Source of the DNA: Bacteroidota bacterium
GTDB lineage: Bacteria > Bacteroidota > Bacteroidia > AKYH767-A > 2013-40CM-41-45
Length of the DNA: 64,000 nt
Assembly (NCBI GenBank): GCA_016720935.1
Contig: JADKJP010000005.1
Span: 392,488-456,487, forward strand
Direction of reading: 5' to 3'
Shown: one piece after another, positions 1-8,563 of the stretch
How the letters are laid out: each line of letters begins with the position of its first letter
Numbering within the stretch: position 1 is the stretch's first letter
Notes under the pieces: generated by a model
The model's input: the letters and a program-made list of their open reading frames with translations, nothing else
Told to the model about the DNA's origin: nothing
The model's database searches: none
Made by a program: the position numbers and the translations under genes

Positions 1-1
1 G

Positions 2-535
2 AAGAACAACCCCGATCAACAAGCTTCGGGAACTGTAAGCAATTACGATACGATCCACAAGCTCCGCAAATCACCGGAAGATTCCCTGCTCAGGCAGGAA
101 ATAGAATCTCAGGACCAATTTTCACTGGCCGTAAACGACAACTCTTCTCTATCGAACAGCATTAGCAGTTTCCTGTTTTTTCCTCCTGTAAAAGGAACAC
201 TTACGAATCGTTTTGATCCGGTCAACAAACATTTCGGTATTGATATTGTTTCGAATCCGAATGAACCGATTAAATCCACTCTGGATGGTACTGTTGTACT
301 TGCCAATTTTACTTCCGAAACAGGATGGGTCATTGGTATACAGCACAGCAACAATTTGTTTTCGTTTTACAAACACAATTCCGCTCTTCTGAAAAAAGTC
401 GGCGACTTCGTCAAGGCCGGAGAGGTGATTGCCGTCATCGGAAACTCCGGAGAATTGAGTGAAGGTCCGCATTTGCATTTTGAACTTTGGTTCAATGGAA
501 CTTCTCTGGATCCAAAAAAATATATCGCTTTCTGA
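2..535 (+). CDS. M23 family metallopeptidase (LytM type), 5' end outside the window
   Basis: The gene is open from the first bases of the window, so only the last 177 residues are visible. They hold a complete LytM/M23 catalytic domain: the zinc-binding HFGIDIV segment near residue 78 and the HLHFELW segment near residue 159, both intact. These enzymes cut peptide crosslinks in peptidoglycan; non-enzymatic members act as activators of other hydrolases, but here the His/Asp ligands are present. The N-terminal part, which would carry a signal peptide or membrane anchor, is not visible. The frame ends with TGA at 533-535 and no terminator hairpin follows. The next gene starts 138 bases downstream on the same strand. 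Family assignment is confident; the exact substrate cannot be told. Confidence 0.9.
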   Translation, partial: KNNPDQQASGTVSNYDTIHKLRKSPEDSLLRQEIESQDQFSLAVNDNSSLSNSISSFLFFPPVKGTLTNRFDPVNKHFGIDIVSNPNEPIKSTLDGTVVLANFTSETGWVIGIQHSNNLFSFYKHNSALLKKVGDFVKAGEVIAVIGNSGELSEGPHLHFELWFNGTSLDPKKYIAF

Positions 536-673
536 ACCAAAGATTGTTTCTCCCGGAATCAGAAACAAACGTCCTTCTTTTTGAAGCATCAATGTCAACC
601 TTGTTTTTGAAAACATTCAAAATACTTTTATAAATTTCATCTCAAATCCCTACCTTTCCCTTCTATTTGTGTT

Positions 674-2167
674 ATGGGATTTCTTTCTGTTTTAAGCCGC
701 CCGCTTGCCGCATGGACTGCCCGTGAAACGCGCTACTGGAGCCGAAACGCGGTGCTTTTCCAGCAACGGATTTTTCAGCAGCTGCTCTTTAGCGGGAAAG
801 AAACACTTTTTGGAAAAGATCACTGGTTGACATCTGTCAAAACCTATGTTCAGTTCCGTGAACAGGTTCCTGTCCGCGACTACGAAGGATTAAAAAACTA
901 TTTTGAAAAGATAAAAGCCGGAGAAGAAAATGTGATGTGGCCGGGAAAACCACTTTATCTTTCCAAAACATCCGGAACGACCTCGGGTGCTAAATACATC
1001 CCGATTACCAGAGCTTCTATTCCGAATCACATCAATTCCACAAGGAATGCACTATTGAGTTATATCCATGAAACAGGAAATTCAAAATTTCTCGATGGTA
1101 AACTCATTTTTATATCCGGTTCACCTGCGCTTGAAACGATGAATGGTATTCCGGTCGGTCGTCTATCAGGCATTGTTAACCATCATGTGCCCGCTTATCT
1201 CCGGAGAAACCAGATGCCTACTTATGCAACCAATTGTATTGATGATTGGGAAACAAAAGTGGAAACGATTGCGAATGAAACACTGCATGAAAACATGTCC
1301 TTTATTTCCGGGATCCCTCCATGGGTGCAGATGTATTTTGATAAGCTCCATGAAAAAACAGGAAAGCGGATAAAGGATATCTTCCCGAATTTCAACCTCT
1401 TCGTTTATGGTGGTGTAAATTTTGAGCCTTACCGGAACAAGCTCGAGCAAAGTATCGGAAAAAAGGTCGATTCCATTGAGCTCTATCCCGCAAGCGAAGG
1501 ATTCATTGCTTATCAGGATTCACAAAATGACAACTCACTTTTGCTGATGGTTAATTCCGGCATTTACTATGAGTTCATTCCTGTGAGCGAATATTTCCAC
1601 AACAACCCGACTCGCATCTCTTTAAAAGACATTGAACTGGGCGTTAATTACGCGATCATCCTCAATACAAATGCAGGACTGTGGGGATACAGCCTTGGAG
1701 ATACCGTAAAATTTGTCTCAAAGGATCCTTATAAGATCATTGTCACAGGAAGGGTTAAACATTACATCTCAGCATTTGGAGAGCATGTAATCGCGGAAGA
1801 AGTTGAAAAGGCTCTGAAACAGGCTGCCGAACAACAGCATGCTGAAATTGTTGAATTCACTGTAGCTCCGATGATCACTCCTTCCGAAGGATTGCCTTAC
1901 CACGAATGGTTCATCGAGTTCCACAAAATGCCCGATGACCTGGAAAGATTCCGGCTTGCAATTGATGAAAGTTTGCAGAAACAGAACATCTATTATCGCG
2001 ATCTGATCCAGGGACATATTCTTCAGTCTCTGAAATTGCGTTTACTGAAGAAAGATTCATTTATCAATTACATGCGCGCACAAGGAAAGCTGGGCGGGCA
2101 AAACAAGGTGCCCCGACTGGCCAATGACCGGAAAATCGCTGATGAATTGCTGGTTTATTCTTCGTAA
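674..2167 (+). CDS. GH3 auxin-responsive promoter family protein (acyl-acid amido synthetase fold)
   Basis: The 497-residue protein matches the GH3 family, adenylate-forming enzymes that in plants join acyl acids to amino acids. Three ATP/AMP-binding motifs are visible: SKTSGTTSG at residues 97-105, YPASEGF near 272 and YSLGDTVKF near 342. Bacterial members are common in Bacteroidota but their substrates are unknown, so no reaction is claimed. There is no signal peptide, so it should be cytosolic. The ATG at 674 gives the usual family N-terminus. Just upstream are a TACCTTTC box (651-658) and a TCTATTTG box (662-669), each one base off the Bacteroidota -7 consensus. It is followed by a short heptamer repeat and then dxr, on the same strand. 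Confidence 0.9.
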   Translation: MGFLSVLSRPLAAWTARETRYWSRNAVLFQQRIFQQLLFSGKETLFGKDHWLTSVKTYVQFREQVPVRDYEGLKNYFEKIKAGEENVMWPGKPLYLSKTSGTTSGAKYIPITRASIPNHINSTRNALLSYIHETGNSKFLDGKLIFISGSPALETMNGIPVGRLSGIVNHHVPAYLRRNQMPTYATNCIDDWETKVETIANETLHENMSFISGIPPWVQMYFDKLHEKTGKRIKDIFPNFNLFVYGGVNFEPYRNKLEQSIGKKVDSIELYPASEGFIAYQDSQNDNSLLLMVNSGIYYEFIPVSEYFHNNPTRISLKDIELGVNYAIILNTNAGLWGYSLGDTVKFVSKDPYKIIVTGRVKHYISAFGEHVIAEEVEKALKQAAEQQHAEIVEFTVAPMITPSEGLPYHEWFIEFHKMPDDLERFRLAIDESLQKQNIYYRDLIQGHILQSLKLRLLKKDSFINYMRAQGKLGGQNKVPRLANDRKIADELLVYSS

Positions 2168-2178
2168 AACAAAAACTC

Positions 2179-2206
2179 TTCACCCATTACCCTTCACTCT
2201 TTACTC
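2179..2206. repeat. Degenerate heptamer tandem repeat
   Basis: Four successive 7-base units (TTCACCC, ATTACCC, TTCACTC, TTTACTC) lie between the GH3 stop and the dxr promoter. A related heptamer run in the opposite orientation follows rseP (4985-5007). The function is unknown; it may be an interspersed low-complexity spacer. Confidence 0.6.
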
Positions 2207-2236
2207 TAAATACCCCTGCTCTCAAAATAGATTTCA

Positions 2237-2244
2237 TACATTTG
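2237..2244 (+). promoter_or_regulatory. Bacteroidota -7 promoter box of dxr
   Basis: TACATTTG matches the TAnnTTTG consensus exactly and ends six bases before the dxr ATG. The predicted transcription start therefore falls on or next to the start codon. No clear TTG -33 box is seen. The same spacing recurs at three other genes in the window. Confidence 0.6.
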
Positions 2245-2250
2245 CTTTCC

Positions 2251-3420
2251 ATGCAGGAGAAGAAACATATTGCCATTCTTGGTTCAACCGGATCGATCGG
2301 AACTCAGGCCCTCGATGTTATTCGTCAGCAAGCCGATCACTTTGTTGTTGAAGTGCTCACGTCGAATAACAATGCGGAGCTGTTGATCAAACAGGCTATC
2401 CAGTATTTACCCAACGCGGTTGTGATTGGCGATGTGAACAAACTGGAAATGGTCCGCCAGGCTTTATCTTCTGTTCCGGTAAAGGTATTCGCCGGTGAAG
2501 AGGCGCTTGCGGAAATTGTGACGATGGATGATATCGACATCGTACTCACAGCTCTGGTCGGTTACGCCGGACTTAAGCCTACATTAAATGCGATTCGTTC
2601 CGGAAAACACATTGCTCTTGCAAACAAAGAAACACTGGTTGTCGCCGGAGAATTGGTGACCGCATTGGCCAAAGAGAAAGCTGTAAATATTTATCCTGTT
2701 GACTCCGAACATTCGGCAATTTTTCAATGTCTTGCCGGAGAATGGCACAATCCGATTGAAAAAATTTATCTCACTGCTTCCGGCGGCCCCTTCCGTGGTA
2801 AAGACAGAGCTTTTTTATCTTCAGTAAAAAAAGAACAGGCTCTGAAACATCCCAATTGGGAAATGGGTGCCAAGATTACGATTGACAGCGCTTCTTTAAT
2901 GAATAAAGGTCTTGAAATCATCGAAGCACGCTGGTTGTTTAATCTCCGTCCGGGTCAGATTGATGTAATCGTTCATCCACAAAGTATCATACACAGCATC
3001 GTTCAGTTTCAGGATGGCTCAATGAAAGCACAAATGGGTCTGCCGGATATGAAATTGCCGATTCAGTATGCACTTGCATACCCACAACGTCTGAAAGCTG
3101 ATTTCCCCAGATTCGATTTCCTGAATTATCCTTCACTTTCGTTTGAAAAACCGGACGTGGAAACGTTTCGCAATCTCGGACTTGCAATCGACGCGATGAA
3201 ACGTGGAGGCAATATGCCTTGTATTGTCAACGCGGCGAATGAAATTGCCGTTGCCGCTTTTCTCAAAGACCAGATAGGCTTCCTGGAAATGAGCGATATG
3301 ATTGAAGGCTGTATGAATAAAGTACCTTTCCTGTCGCACCCTACCTATGAAGATTATGTGAAAACGGATTTTGAAACCCGCAGACTTGCAACGGAATTAC
3401 TACCGGCCTCATCTATTTAA
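2251..3420 (+). CDS. dxr: 1-deoxy-D-xylulose 5-phosphate reductoisomerase
   Basis: This 389-residue enzyme catalyses the NADPH-dependent rearrangement and reduction of DXP to 2-C-methyl-D-erythritol 4-phosphate, the first committed step of the non-mevalonate isoprenoid pathway, in the cytosol. Visible hallmarks are the NADPH loop GSTGSIGTQ at residues 11-19, the metal-binding segment PVDSEHSA with D151 and E153, and the HPQSIIHS segment in the catalytic domain. The length is normal for the family. A TTG at 2242 would add three residues, but the ATG at 2251 gives the typical MQxKKxIAILG start and fits the promoter at 2237-2244. It lies between GH3 and rseP on the same strand, apparently as its own transcription unit. 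Confidence 0.96.
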   Translation: MQEKKHIAILGSTGSIGTQALDVIRQQADHFVVEVLTSNNNAELLIKQAIQYLPNAVVIGDVNKLEMVRQALSSVPVKVFAGEEALAEIVTMDDIDIVLTALVGYAGLKPTLNAIRSGKHIALANKETLVVAGELVTALAKEKAVNIYPVDSEHSAIFQCLAGEWHNPIEKIYLTASGGPFRGKDRAFLSSVKKEQALKHPNWEMGAKITIDSASLMNKGLEIIEARWLFNLRPGQIDVIVHPQSIIHSIVQFQDGSMKAQMGLPDMKLPIQYALAYPQRLKADFPRFDFLNYPSLSFEKPDVETFRNLGLAIDAMKRGGNMPCIVNAANEIAVAAFLKDQIGFLEMSDMIEGCMNKVPFLSHPTYEDYVKTDFETRRLATELLPASSI

Positions 3421-3514
3421 ACCTTTTTTTCTGCATTATTTGGGAATTCAATTGAAAACCCCTGCCGGTCGATATCTACACATACCAAACCCAATCCCGA
3501 GAGCCAATTTTTAG

Positions 3515-3522
3515 TATATTTG
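3515..3522 (+). promoter_or_regulatory. Putative -7 promoter box of rseP
   Basis: TATATTTG, followed by C, matches the TAnnTTTG consensus in the 228-base gap between dxr and rseP. It predicts an untranslated leader of about 120 bases. No clear -33 TTG is seen at the expected spacing. Confidence 0.5.
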
Positions 3523-3648
3523 CATTCCATTCCGGAACAAATTTTCAATTCTTCCGTTATCCCATTTCCTGAATGAAGAATAATCTTAATACCCCAGGAA
3601 CCGTTTGATAATTAATCATCGTTCTACAAATCTTCTACTGAAACACAC

Positions 3649-4971
3649 ATGGCTGGATTAATAATGGCTGCCCAACTTATTCTGGGCCTTGCAATACTGG
3701 TTACACTTCATGAACTCGGACACTTTCTTGCAGCCCGTGCATTTGGCATCCGCGTTGAAAAATTTTATTTGTTTTTTGACGCCTGGGGATTCAAGTTCTT
3801 TTCCTTCCGCCGAGGCGAAACAGAATACGGAATCGGCTGGCTGCCGCTGGGTGGTTATGTGAAAATTTCAGGAATGATCGATGAGAGCATGGACAAGGAA
3901 GCCATGAAAGCTCCCGCTCAACCCTGGGAATTTCGTTCCAAACCGGCATGGCAGAGATTGATTGTGATGATCGCCGGTGTAACGATGAATGTAATTCTTG
4001 GCATCGCGATTTATACAATGGTGTTGATGAAATACGACAAACAGTATCTCAGCAACAGCAATGTGAATGACGGAATTTACGCATTTGATCTGGCACAGAA
4101 AATTGGCTTGCAATCCGGTGATAAAATTGTGGCTATTGACGGAAAACCGCTGGTTCGCTTTGAAGAATTACTTTCTTCCCGGGTACTCTTCGGTGCAAAA
4201 CTCACCGTAGAACGCGACGGCAGAACACATGAAATCAGTGTACCTGATAATTTCTATAAACAAACCATGCAGGTGGGCAAAGGAAATTTCATCATTCCTT
4301 TTCAGGCAAACCTGCTTGTTGACAGTATTATTCAGGGTAAACCGGCAGAGGTTGCCGGACTGATGAAAGGAGATCACATTTACGCAGTAAATGGCATGCG
4401 GACTTTCTCGATGGAAAGCTGTCGTAAAATGATCAATGAAAATAAATCAAAGCCCATCACCATGAAAGTGCTTCGTGGCCGGGATACATTGATGATACAG
4501 CCTGTAGTAAATGATTCCGGAATGATTGGAATTACTTACCACAGTGATTTTGGTTCCTATCCTTTAACCGACTACTCTTTGGGGAACGCGATTGGCTTTG
4601 GATCTTCGGATGCGATGGAAGCAATCACTTCCAATATCAAAGGCCTGAAACAAATTTTTGCAGGAAAAGAAAAAGCAAGTGATTCACTTCAGGGACCTAT
4701 CGGAATTGCTACCATTTATGGAGGCATTTGGGACTGGAAACGTTTTTGGGCAATCACAGGATTGTTATCCATGATTCTTGCTTTCATGAATATTCTACCG
4801 ATCCCTGCTCTTGATGGTGGTCACGTATTGTTTCTCACCATTGAAGTTGTTACCCGACGGAAACTCAGTGACAAATTCCTTGAGCGTGCTCAGATTGCCG
4901 GCATGATCATTTTACTTTCACTGATGGTATTCACAATCGGGAACGATATCTGGAAACATTTCCTGAGTTGA
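3649..4971 (+). CDS. rseP: RIP metalloprotease RseP (site-2 protease, M50)
   Basis: This 440-residue inner-membrane zinc protease performs regulated intramembrane proteolysis; in other bacteria it cleaves anti-sigma factors after envelope stress and clears signal-peptide remnants. Visible are the HELGH zinc motif in the first membrane helix (H21, E22, H25), PDZ regions in the middle (for example AEVAGLMKGDHIYAVNG), and the second catalytic motif ALDGGH near residue 390 within a late membrane helix. The length is normal. ATG at 3649 is used; a second ATG five codons later is possible. Pairing with dxr is common in bacteria. It is followed by a short heptamer repeat rather than an obvious terminator. 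The substrate in this organism is unknown. Confidence 0.94.
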   Translation: MAGLIMAAQLILGLAILVTLHELGHFLAARAFGIRVEKFYLFFDAWGFKFFSFRRGETEYGIGWLPLGGYVKISGMIDESMDKEAMKAPAQPWEFRSKPAWQRLIVMIAGVTMNVILGIAIYTMVLMKYDKQYLSNSNVNDGIYAFDLAQKIGLQSGDKIVAIDGKPLVRFEELLSSRVLFGAKLTVERDGRTHEISVPDNFYKQTMQVGKGNFIIPFQANLLVDSIIQGKPAEVAGLMKGDHIYAVNGMRTFSMESCRKMINENKSKPITMKVLRGRDTLMIQPVVNDSGMIGITYHSDFGSYPLTDYSLGNAIGFGSSDAMEAITSNIKGLKQIFAGKEKASDSLQGPIGIATIYGGIWDWKRFWAITGLLSMILAFMNILPIPALDGGHVLFLTIEVVTRRKLSDKFLERAQIAGMIILLSLMVFTIGNDIWKHFLS

Positions 4972-4984
4972 TTTTATTAGTGAA

Positions 4985-5007
4985 GGGTGATGGGTGATGG
5001 GTGATGG
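4985..5007. repeat. Heptamer tandem repeat GGGTGAT x3
   Basis: Three perfect GGGTGAT copies (4985-5005) plus GG follow the rseP stop codon. The complement (ATCACCC) resembles the heptamers at 2179-2206. A looser run of similar 7-mers of the opposite sense lies at about 5074-5100, so the two could pair in RNA. Confidence 0.6.
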
Positions 5008-5130
5008 AAATTCGTTCCATTCGCTACTTATTTATCTATTCAAAAATTTTTGATTACTTTGTTTCTTAAAATACACCATTCACTATTTACCTTTCGCAAA
5101 TCACTTACAATCAATTAACCGGTAATCCTC

Positions 5131-5583
5131 ATGCGCACCTTCGTTACTACCCTACTTATCATTTCTGCTCTTTGTCTCAGTTTTGCATTCACACCTGTTG
5201 CTGAAAAAGCATTGGATTCCGGTAACCTGAAAGTTCTTCCGGCAAATATTACTGAAGAACAACTGGATTCTGTGATGGATCATTTCAAAGCCTCGCTCGG
5301 TGTAAAATGCAGTTTCTGTCATGCCATGGATCCGGATACAAGCAAGGGACGTCATCTTGATTTTGCAAGTGACGCAAAACCTGAAAAAGAAATCGCTCGA
5401 AACATGATGCGAATGACAGCTTATCTCAATGCAAACTATTTTAATCCTGATCACAGTACACAGACTGATACATTAAAAACAGTAATGTGCTTTACGTGTC
5501 ATCGTGGATCGACGCACATTGATTCAGAAGATTTACTCCCTCAGGTTGACTCGATCATTGAGCTCCAGCACAAAAAACACTAA
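5131..5583 (+). CDS. Exported c-type cytochrome with two haem sites
   Basis: The 150-residue protein starts with a hydrophobic signal peptide (about residues 1-22, ending SFAFTPVA). It carries two covalent haem c attachment motifs: CSFCH at residues 60-64 and CFTCH at 120-124. The segment LPANITEEQLDSVMDHF before the first haem resembles a Bacteroidota family often annotated as related to the cytochrome subunit of photosynthetic reaction centres; no photosynthesis is implied. It should act in the periplasm as a small electron carrier; partners are not encoded nearby. The ATG at 5131 gives the signal peptide. A 410-base non-coding gap follows. Confidence 0.88.
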   Translation: MRTFVTTLLIISALCLSFAFTPVAEKALDSGNLKVLPANITEEQLDSVMDHFKASLGVKCSFCHAMDPDTSKGRHLDFASDAKPEKEIARNMMRMTAYLNANYFNPDHSTQTDTLKTVMCFTCHRGSTHIDSEDLLPQVDSIIELQHKKH

Positions 5584-5993
5584 ATTAATTTTAGTGTACG
5601 ATCTGCTATAGATTGAATTTTCGACTCCTCTTTTTTCTGTCTTCAGATTTACCCGGAAGTTTCTATAAGACGAATATTCGGTCTTTCAATTTGCCCTGCA
5701 CTCCGCAAAAACTAATTTGTTTTCCGATTTTAACATAATCAGGATTTGCTTTTGTTGATAAGTGCAGCCGAATTTCCATTGAACATAATATCAGCCTCTG
5801 TAAGGCGCATCAACAGTGATCACATTGCAAAACTGTAAGGTATGTGAATCTGACTGCTTGTTAATAAATATGCAAGCTCTTACCCTTTTATATTAGATTC
5901 ACTTCACGATTTTTCAAATCACAAAAGATTGTTCCGGGGAAAGGACAATCCGCTGGAGAAACAAAACTTCAGCATACAAAAACTCATATCTTG
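5584..5993. other. Non-coding gap, no recognised element
   Basis: No convincing coding frame, tRNA or strong terminator is seen. A weak hairpin (GATTGTTCC/GGACAATC) lies near 5927-5950, shortly before the next gene. The gap presumably holds the promoter of the T9SS gene at 5994, but no exact TAnnTTTG box stands out. Confidence 0.5.
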
Positions 5994-8258
5994 ATGAAGA
6001 GATTCACACACCTGACACTCCTATGCCTGTTCTTTTTTACCGAGGCATCTAACGCACAAGTACCTCCTGTTCGAGGCATGTATGTCAATTTTGTAAACAC
6101 ATGGATCGGAGATTCTGTACAGGAAAACAAAATTCTTTACTACTGCTCCTCTAACAACATCAATTACATCACCATTTACGATCTCAATTTACTCAACTGG
6201 TCTTATACCCAAAAAAATGCGCTGGCGTCCTTTATTTCACGTGCCAAAACACAATCTGGAGTAATTCAGGTTGGAGCAGCAGGTGAAACTTATAATTTCT
6301 TTAAAAACTATATCATTCCCTATAATACCGGCAGGAGTATCGCTTCCGAAAAATTTGATGTACTCAATTATGAATTTGAATTTTGGCTGACATCCAGCAT
6401 CACAGCTTATTATGGTCCGAATTATCTTACACCAAATGGATTCACAGTAGACACTGCCGGCGCATTTGCATTTGCGTTGCAGCAATTTCAAAAAATTGAC
6501 TCCCTCAGTAATGTTCATTCTCTTTTGAATGAGATTTATCTCGGATGGCCCACAAGAGGGCAAATGCAAAAACTTGTAGCATCAGCCGACAGAATCTTAC
6601 TTCATGCCTACCGTACAAGTGATATTGATGTTTACCAATACGCTCAAACCCGGATTTATGACATTGCAAGCGCGAACAAGCCAATACAAATCATGCCCAT
6701 CTTTTCCAGTGAACCAACTTTTATGGGCCCCTGGTTAGATACACATCCCATTACCCAACCGTATCAAACATTCGAATCGCTTTTCAAACTGGAGCCTGCG
6801 TCAATCAAACAAAATATCAGTTTGCAGGGATACCAGTGGTTCCTGTATTCACTCATGCCGAAAACTTCACTGGCTAATGCTTCAATCAGTAGCAGCGGAC
6901 CATTGAGTTTTTGTTCAGGAGGAAGTGTAACTCTCACTGCAAGTGCAGGAGCTGCTTACTTATGGAGTCCGGGAGGACAAACCACCAACTCCATCGTTGT
7001 TACAAATTCAGGAAACTATACTGTCACAGTAACAGGTGCAAGCGGAAACAGTGCTACATCACCGGCAGTAACAGTGAGCGTAACCAGCAGTGGCCCCGTT
7101 CCTACAATTTCAGCCAGCGGTCCTGTTGCATTTTGCACCGGCGGCAGTGTTGTTTTGTCGAGCAGCAGTTCAGGTACATATCTTTGGTCGAACGGACAAA
7201 CCACACAGTCTATCACAGTAAACGCAAGTGGTAATTATTCTGTGCGGACAACAGCAAATGGTTGCTCTCAAAATTCAGCCACCACTGTAGTTAGTGTCAC
7301 TGCAACTCCTCCTGTGCCAACAATAACTGCAAGCGGCCCTTTAAACATTTGTCCCGGGAAACCGGTCACGCTTACCAGTTCTGCATCTGCAGGTTATCTC
7401 TGGTCGAACGGAGCAACAACCCGCTCTGTCGTTGTAGCCGGAGCCGGTACATATTCAGTGAGGGCGTATGGAGGGCCGGCGTGTTTTGCAACATCAGTGA
7501 ATAAAACAATTTCACTATTAACAGCGCCAAACACACCAGTAATTTCACTGAATGGTTCAGCAACACTCTCTGCATCACACCCGAGTGTTGCATTAACTTC
7601 TACTTCCGCAAATACATACCTGTGGTCGACCACACAAACCACTCGCAGTATTACAGTAAACATGCAGGGAAGTTATGTTGTGACTATCACTGCAGCGAAC
7701 GGTTGTACCGCTTCTTCAAATGCTGTCGCAATCATTGCAAATGGTTGTACTCCTCCTGCTGTGCCGGTAATTTCCACAAGCGGGTCAACGGTTATTACAT
7801 CGGGCCAAAGTGTTACACTCACAAGTACACTTGCCGGAGGTTATCTTTGGTCAACAGGCGCAACCTCCCGTTCTATAGTCGTGAACACAGCAGGCACCTA
7901 TACTGTTAGAGCTTATAATGCCGGAAGCTGCTATTCAACTTCTTCTCCTGTTTCAGTATATGTGATAAGTGCAAGAATGGCGGAACCAGAAGACGCAGAA
8001 GAAAAGATTTCTCTTGTTACTTCGGCTTATCCGAATCCTGTATCCACTCAAATGAACCTGCTGTTTAGTTCAATTGTTGAGATGCAACAATTAATTCAAA
8101 TTTTTGATCTCTCCGGCAGAGAAGTCTTGCGAAAATATACTCCTGTAAACGCCGGAGAAAACTTGATTACTCTCGACCTCTCAGAATTACAGAGCGGGCT
8201 TTATCTTTTGTGCAGAAATGAAGAAAAAGAAAACAGCATTCGAATTGTAAAAAAATAA
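5994..8258 (+). CDS. T9SS type A sorting-domain protein with Ig-like repeats
   Basis: The 754-residue protein has a signal peptide (MKRFTHLTLLCLFFF, cleaved near SNAQ). The N-terminal domain of about 270 residues begins RGMYVNFVNTWIG and has alternating strand/helix character suggestive of a TIM-barrel glycosidase fold, but I recognise no catalytic motif. About five Ig-like repeats follow, each with a core such as YLWSNGATTRSIVV-G-YTV, and then a C-terminal T9SS domain (AYPNPVSTQ, ending SGLYLLCRNEEKENSIRIVKK) that directs outer-membrane export and surface attachment. A TTG codon precedes the chosen ATG at 5994. A terminator follows at 8296-8333. It is probably a single-gene unit; ligand unknown. 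Confidence 0.85.
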   Translation: MKRFTHLTLLCLFFFTEASNAQVPPVRGMYVNFVNTWIGDSVQENKILYYCSSNNINYITIYDLNLLNWSYTQKNALASFISRAKTQSGVIQVGAAGETYNFFKNYIIPYNTGRSIASEKFDVLNYEFEFWLTSSITAYYGPNYLTPNGFTVDTAGAFAFALQQFQKIDSLSNVHSLLNEIYLGWPTRGQMQKLVASADRILLHAYRTSDIDVYQYAQTRIYDIASANKPIQIMPIFSSEPTFMGPWLDTHPITQPYQTFESLFKLEPASIKQNISLQGYQWFLYSLMPKTSLANASISSSGPLSFCSGGSVTLTASAGAAYLWSPGGQTTNSIVVTNSGNYTVTVTGASGNSATSPAVTVSVTSSGPVPTISASGPVAFCTGGSVVLSSSSSGTYLWSNGQTTQSITVNASGNYSVRTTANGCSQNSATTVVSVTATPPVPTITASGPLNICPGKPVTLTSSASAGYLWSNGATTRSVVVAGAGTYSVRAYGGPACFATSVNKTISLLTAPNTPVISLNGSATLSASHPSVALTSTSANTYLWSTTQTTRSITVNMQGSYVVTITAANGCTASSNAVAIIANGCTPPAVPVISTSGSTVITSGQSVTLTSTLAGGYLWSTGATSRSIVVNTAGTYTVRAYNAGSCYSTSSPVSVYVISARMAEPEDAEEKISLVTSAYPNPVSTQMNLLFSSIVEMQQLIQIFDLSGREVLRKYTPVNAGENLITLDLSELQSGLYLLCRNEEKENSIRIVKK

Positions 8259-8295
8259 TTACCATTCCGGAACTGATCCTCGAACCCGGTATTTC

Positions 8296-8333
8296 AAAAT
8301 CCTGACTGTTCTTCTGAGAATAATCAGGATTTT
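8296..8333 (+). terminator. Intrinsic terminator after the T9SS gene
   Basis: A 10-bp stem, AAAATCCTGA (8296-8305) and TCAGGATTTT (8324-8333), with an 18-base loop is followed by a GTTTTTG tract. It lies 37 bases after the stop codon. Confidence 0.75.
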
Positions 8334-8491
8334 GTTTTTGTTGCAGTCATTTTAGCAGTCAAAAACAGTTTTACCCGATTTCCTTTTCCTTCGGTTTAAT
8401 CCCGGATAAGCCAATGAATCTTTGATACCATTTTACAAATATTTGATATTGTTTGAATACTGTTGTTTAAAGAGGAGTCAGAAGGAAAAGA

Positions 8492-8514
8492 ATGACAATT
8501 GTCATCTACTTTTG
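8492..8514 (+). promoter_or_regulatory. Perfect 14-bp palindrome adjoining a -7 box (candidate operator)
   Basis: ATGACAATTGTCAT (8492-8505) is a perfect palindrome. One base later comes an exact -7 box, TACTTTTG (8507-8514). A dimeric repressor bound there would cover the promoter core of the efflux operon. This is inference from position and symmetry; no regulator gene is adjacent. Confidence 0.5.
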
Positions 8515-8529
8515 TGATCAAAATAAACC

Positions 8530-8557
8530 TTGAATTTTGTCTTATGTACTAACTTTG
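8530..8557 (+). promoter_or_regulatory. Promoter of the efflux operon (-33 and -7 boxes)
   Basis: TTG at 8530-8532 and TAACTTTG at 8550-8557 are separated by 17 bases, the expected Bacteroidota spacing. The -7 box ends six bases before the ATG at 8564, so the transcript from this promoter would have almost no leader. Confidence 0.6.
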
Positions 8558-8563
8558 ATAGAT

